Shown: in pieces, positions 63,583 through 64,000 of the stretch
How positions within the stretch are numbered: position 1 is the stretch's first letter
Layout of the letters: each line of letters starts with the position of its first letter
Made by a program: the position numbers and the translations under genes
Notes under the pieces: model-generated
What the model saw: only the letters and a program-made list of their open reading frames with translations
What the model was told of the DNA's origin: nothing
Databases searched by the model: none
DNA from: Brachybacterium fresconis
GTDB taxonomy: Bacteria > Actinomycetota > Actinomycetes > Actinomycetales > Dermabacteraceae
Length of the DNA: 64,000 bases
Assembly (NCBI RefSeq): GCF_017876515.1
Contig: NZ_JAGIOC010000001.1
Span: forward strand, 4,216,001 to 4,280,000
Direction: 5' to 3'

Positions 63583-64000
63583 TCAGGGCTGCTCCTCGCG
63601 GGCGCCCATCGCGTCGTAGGTGCGCTCGGCCTCGTCCCGCGCCAGCTGCGCGAGATCGGCATCGAGGTCGGCGATCATGCCGCGGGCGTCGGAGACGATC
63701 GCCTCGTCCCCGGTCTCCAGGCCGTGGATGAGCCACTCGGCCACGGCGAACTCGCCGAGCGCCTGCGCCCGTTCCATCAGGCGGGGATGGACCGCAGTGG
63801 GCAGTTCCTCGCGGTAGGCCGCGTACAGCTCGTCGAAGCGCTCCGGATCGAGCGTGGAGATCAGCCAGGCCAGGTCCGTCGCGGCGTCCGCGACCCGGGA
63901 GGAGGACCAGTCGCGCAGGGCGCTGACGCTGTCCTCGCTGCAGAACAGGCTCTCCTCGGACAGGTCGCCGTGGATGAACTGCGGGGTGACGTCCCACAGC
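63583..64000 (-). CDS. Phosphotransferase (aminoglycoside/macrolide kinase family), 5' part beyond the window
   Basis: The minus-strand frame is open to the right edge; about 139 codons, the C-terminal part, are present. FIHGDLSEESLF is the catalytic loop, with Ser where most kinases of this fold have Asn. DWSSSRVADAATDLAWLIST matches the DxD metal-binding segment of the family. The rest is a helical C-lobe ending GAREEQP. Actinobacteria often encode a macrolide 2'-phosphotransferase-like protein beside the AdnB gene; substrate is unproven and a resistance role should not be assumed. Confidence 0.8.
   Translation of the reverse strand, partial: LWDVTPQFIHGDLSEESLFCSEDSVSALRDWSSSRVADAATDLAWLISTLDPERFDELYAAYREELPTAVHPRLMERAQALGEFAVAEWLIHGLETGDEAIVSDARGMIADLDADLAQLARDEAERTYDAMGAREEQP

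Noticed and set aside
63583..64000. Calling the right-edge kinase an antibiotic-resistance gene
   Set aside because: Only the C-terminal part is visible, and the family is broad and part of the ordinary actinobacterial neighbourhood of adnB.

Overview
The window is one continuous stretch of very GC-rich (roughly 70%) chromosomal DNA from an actinobacterium. The gene set and order point to the order Micrococcales; Brachybacterium/Dermabacteraceae is my best guess, but the genus rests on recall, not on a search. Supporting signs are a dcw cluster without ftsA, sepF and divIVA next to ftsZ, an AdnA/AdnB helicase-nuclease pair in place of RecBCD, the small actinobacterial families DUF3117 and DUF3107, a succinylase-type DAP pathway (dapC, dapD, dapE), and a Tat-exported solute-binding lipoprotein. 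I saw no tRNA, rRNA, CRISPR array, integrase, transposase or phage gene. Both edges cut a gene (ftsW on the left, a phosphotransferase on the right).

Layout. (1) 1-10.6 kb, all plus: ftsW-murG-murC-ftsQ, then ftsZ-pgeF-sepF-yggT-divIVA-lspA-pseudouridine synthase. Most of these genes are coupled by 1-4 base start/stop overlaps. This is the peptidoglycan precursor, divisome and polar-growth block. (2) 10.6-19 kb: an unknown gene, an unusual short-repeat patch, dnaE, an EEP-family phosphatase/nuclease, an acyl-CoA dehydrogenase and an MHS-type transporter. (3) 19-29.7 kb: pgi on minus, then a peptide ABC transporter (binding protein, two permeases, a fused double ATPase), typA, a small membrane protein and a CDP-alcohol phosphatidyltransferase. 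(4) 29.6-45 kb: a lone SH3-like protein, ferredoxin, dapC, gltA, a lytic-transglycosylase-like protein, dapD, two paralogous MFS exporters around an ArsR-type regulator, an unknown membrane protein, an FAD/NAD(P)-binding protein, dapE, an amino-acid permease, a LOG protein, a 53-residue membrane peptide and DUF3117. (5) 45-52.5 kb: O-methyltransferase, tatB, mrp, DUF1003, a CBS/MgtE-N protein, aminopeptidase P, a PHP phosphoesterase and a MarC protein. (6) 52.5-64 kb: a DEAD-box helicase, a metallophosphoesterase, DUF3107, a TetR regulator, adnA, adnB and the phosphotransferase.

From memory of M. tuberculosis gene order, blocks 3-5 look like a compressed version of the Rv1165 (typA) to Rv1232c region, and block 6 resembles Rv3211-Rv3201c. 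The usual sigE-rseA-htrA genes between the O-methyltransferase and tatB are missing, as is yggS between pgeF and sepF.

Gene expression signals are unusually readable. In at least twelve genes a TANNNT-like (or CANNNT) hexamer ends exactly 6 or 7 bases before the start codon with no ribosome-binding site, as expected of leaderless transcripts. Strong hairpins close several gene junctions. At two other tail-to-tail junctions (after gltA and after mrp) there is instead a short tandem repeat derived from the end of the coding sequence, including the stop codon. The window is mostly conserved core genome. The most unusual items are these stop-codon repeats, the 19-bp repeat patch before dnaE, the standalone SH3-like protein and the MFS-ArsR-MFS locus.
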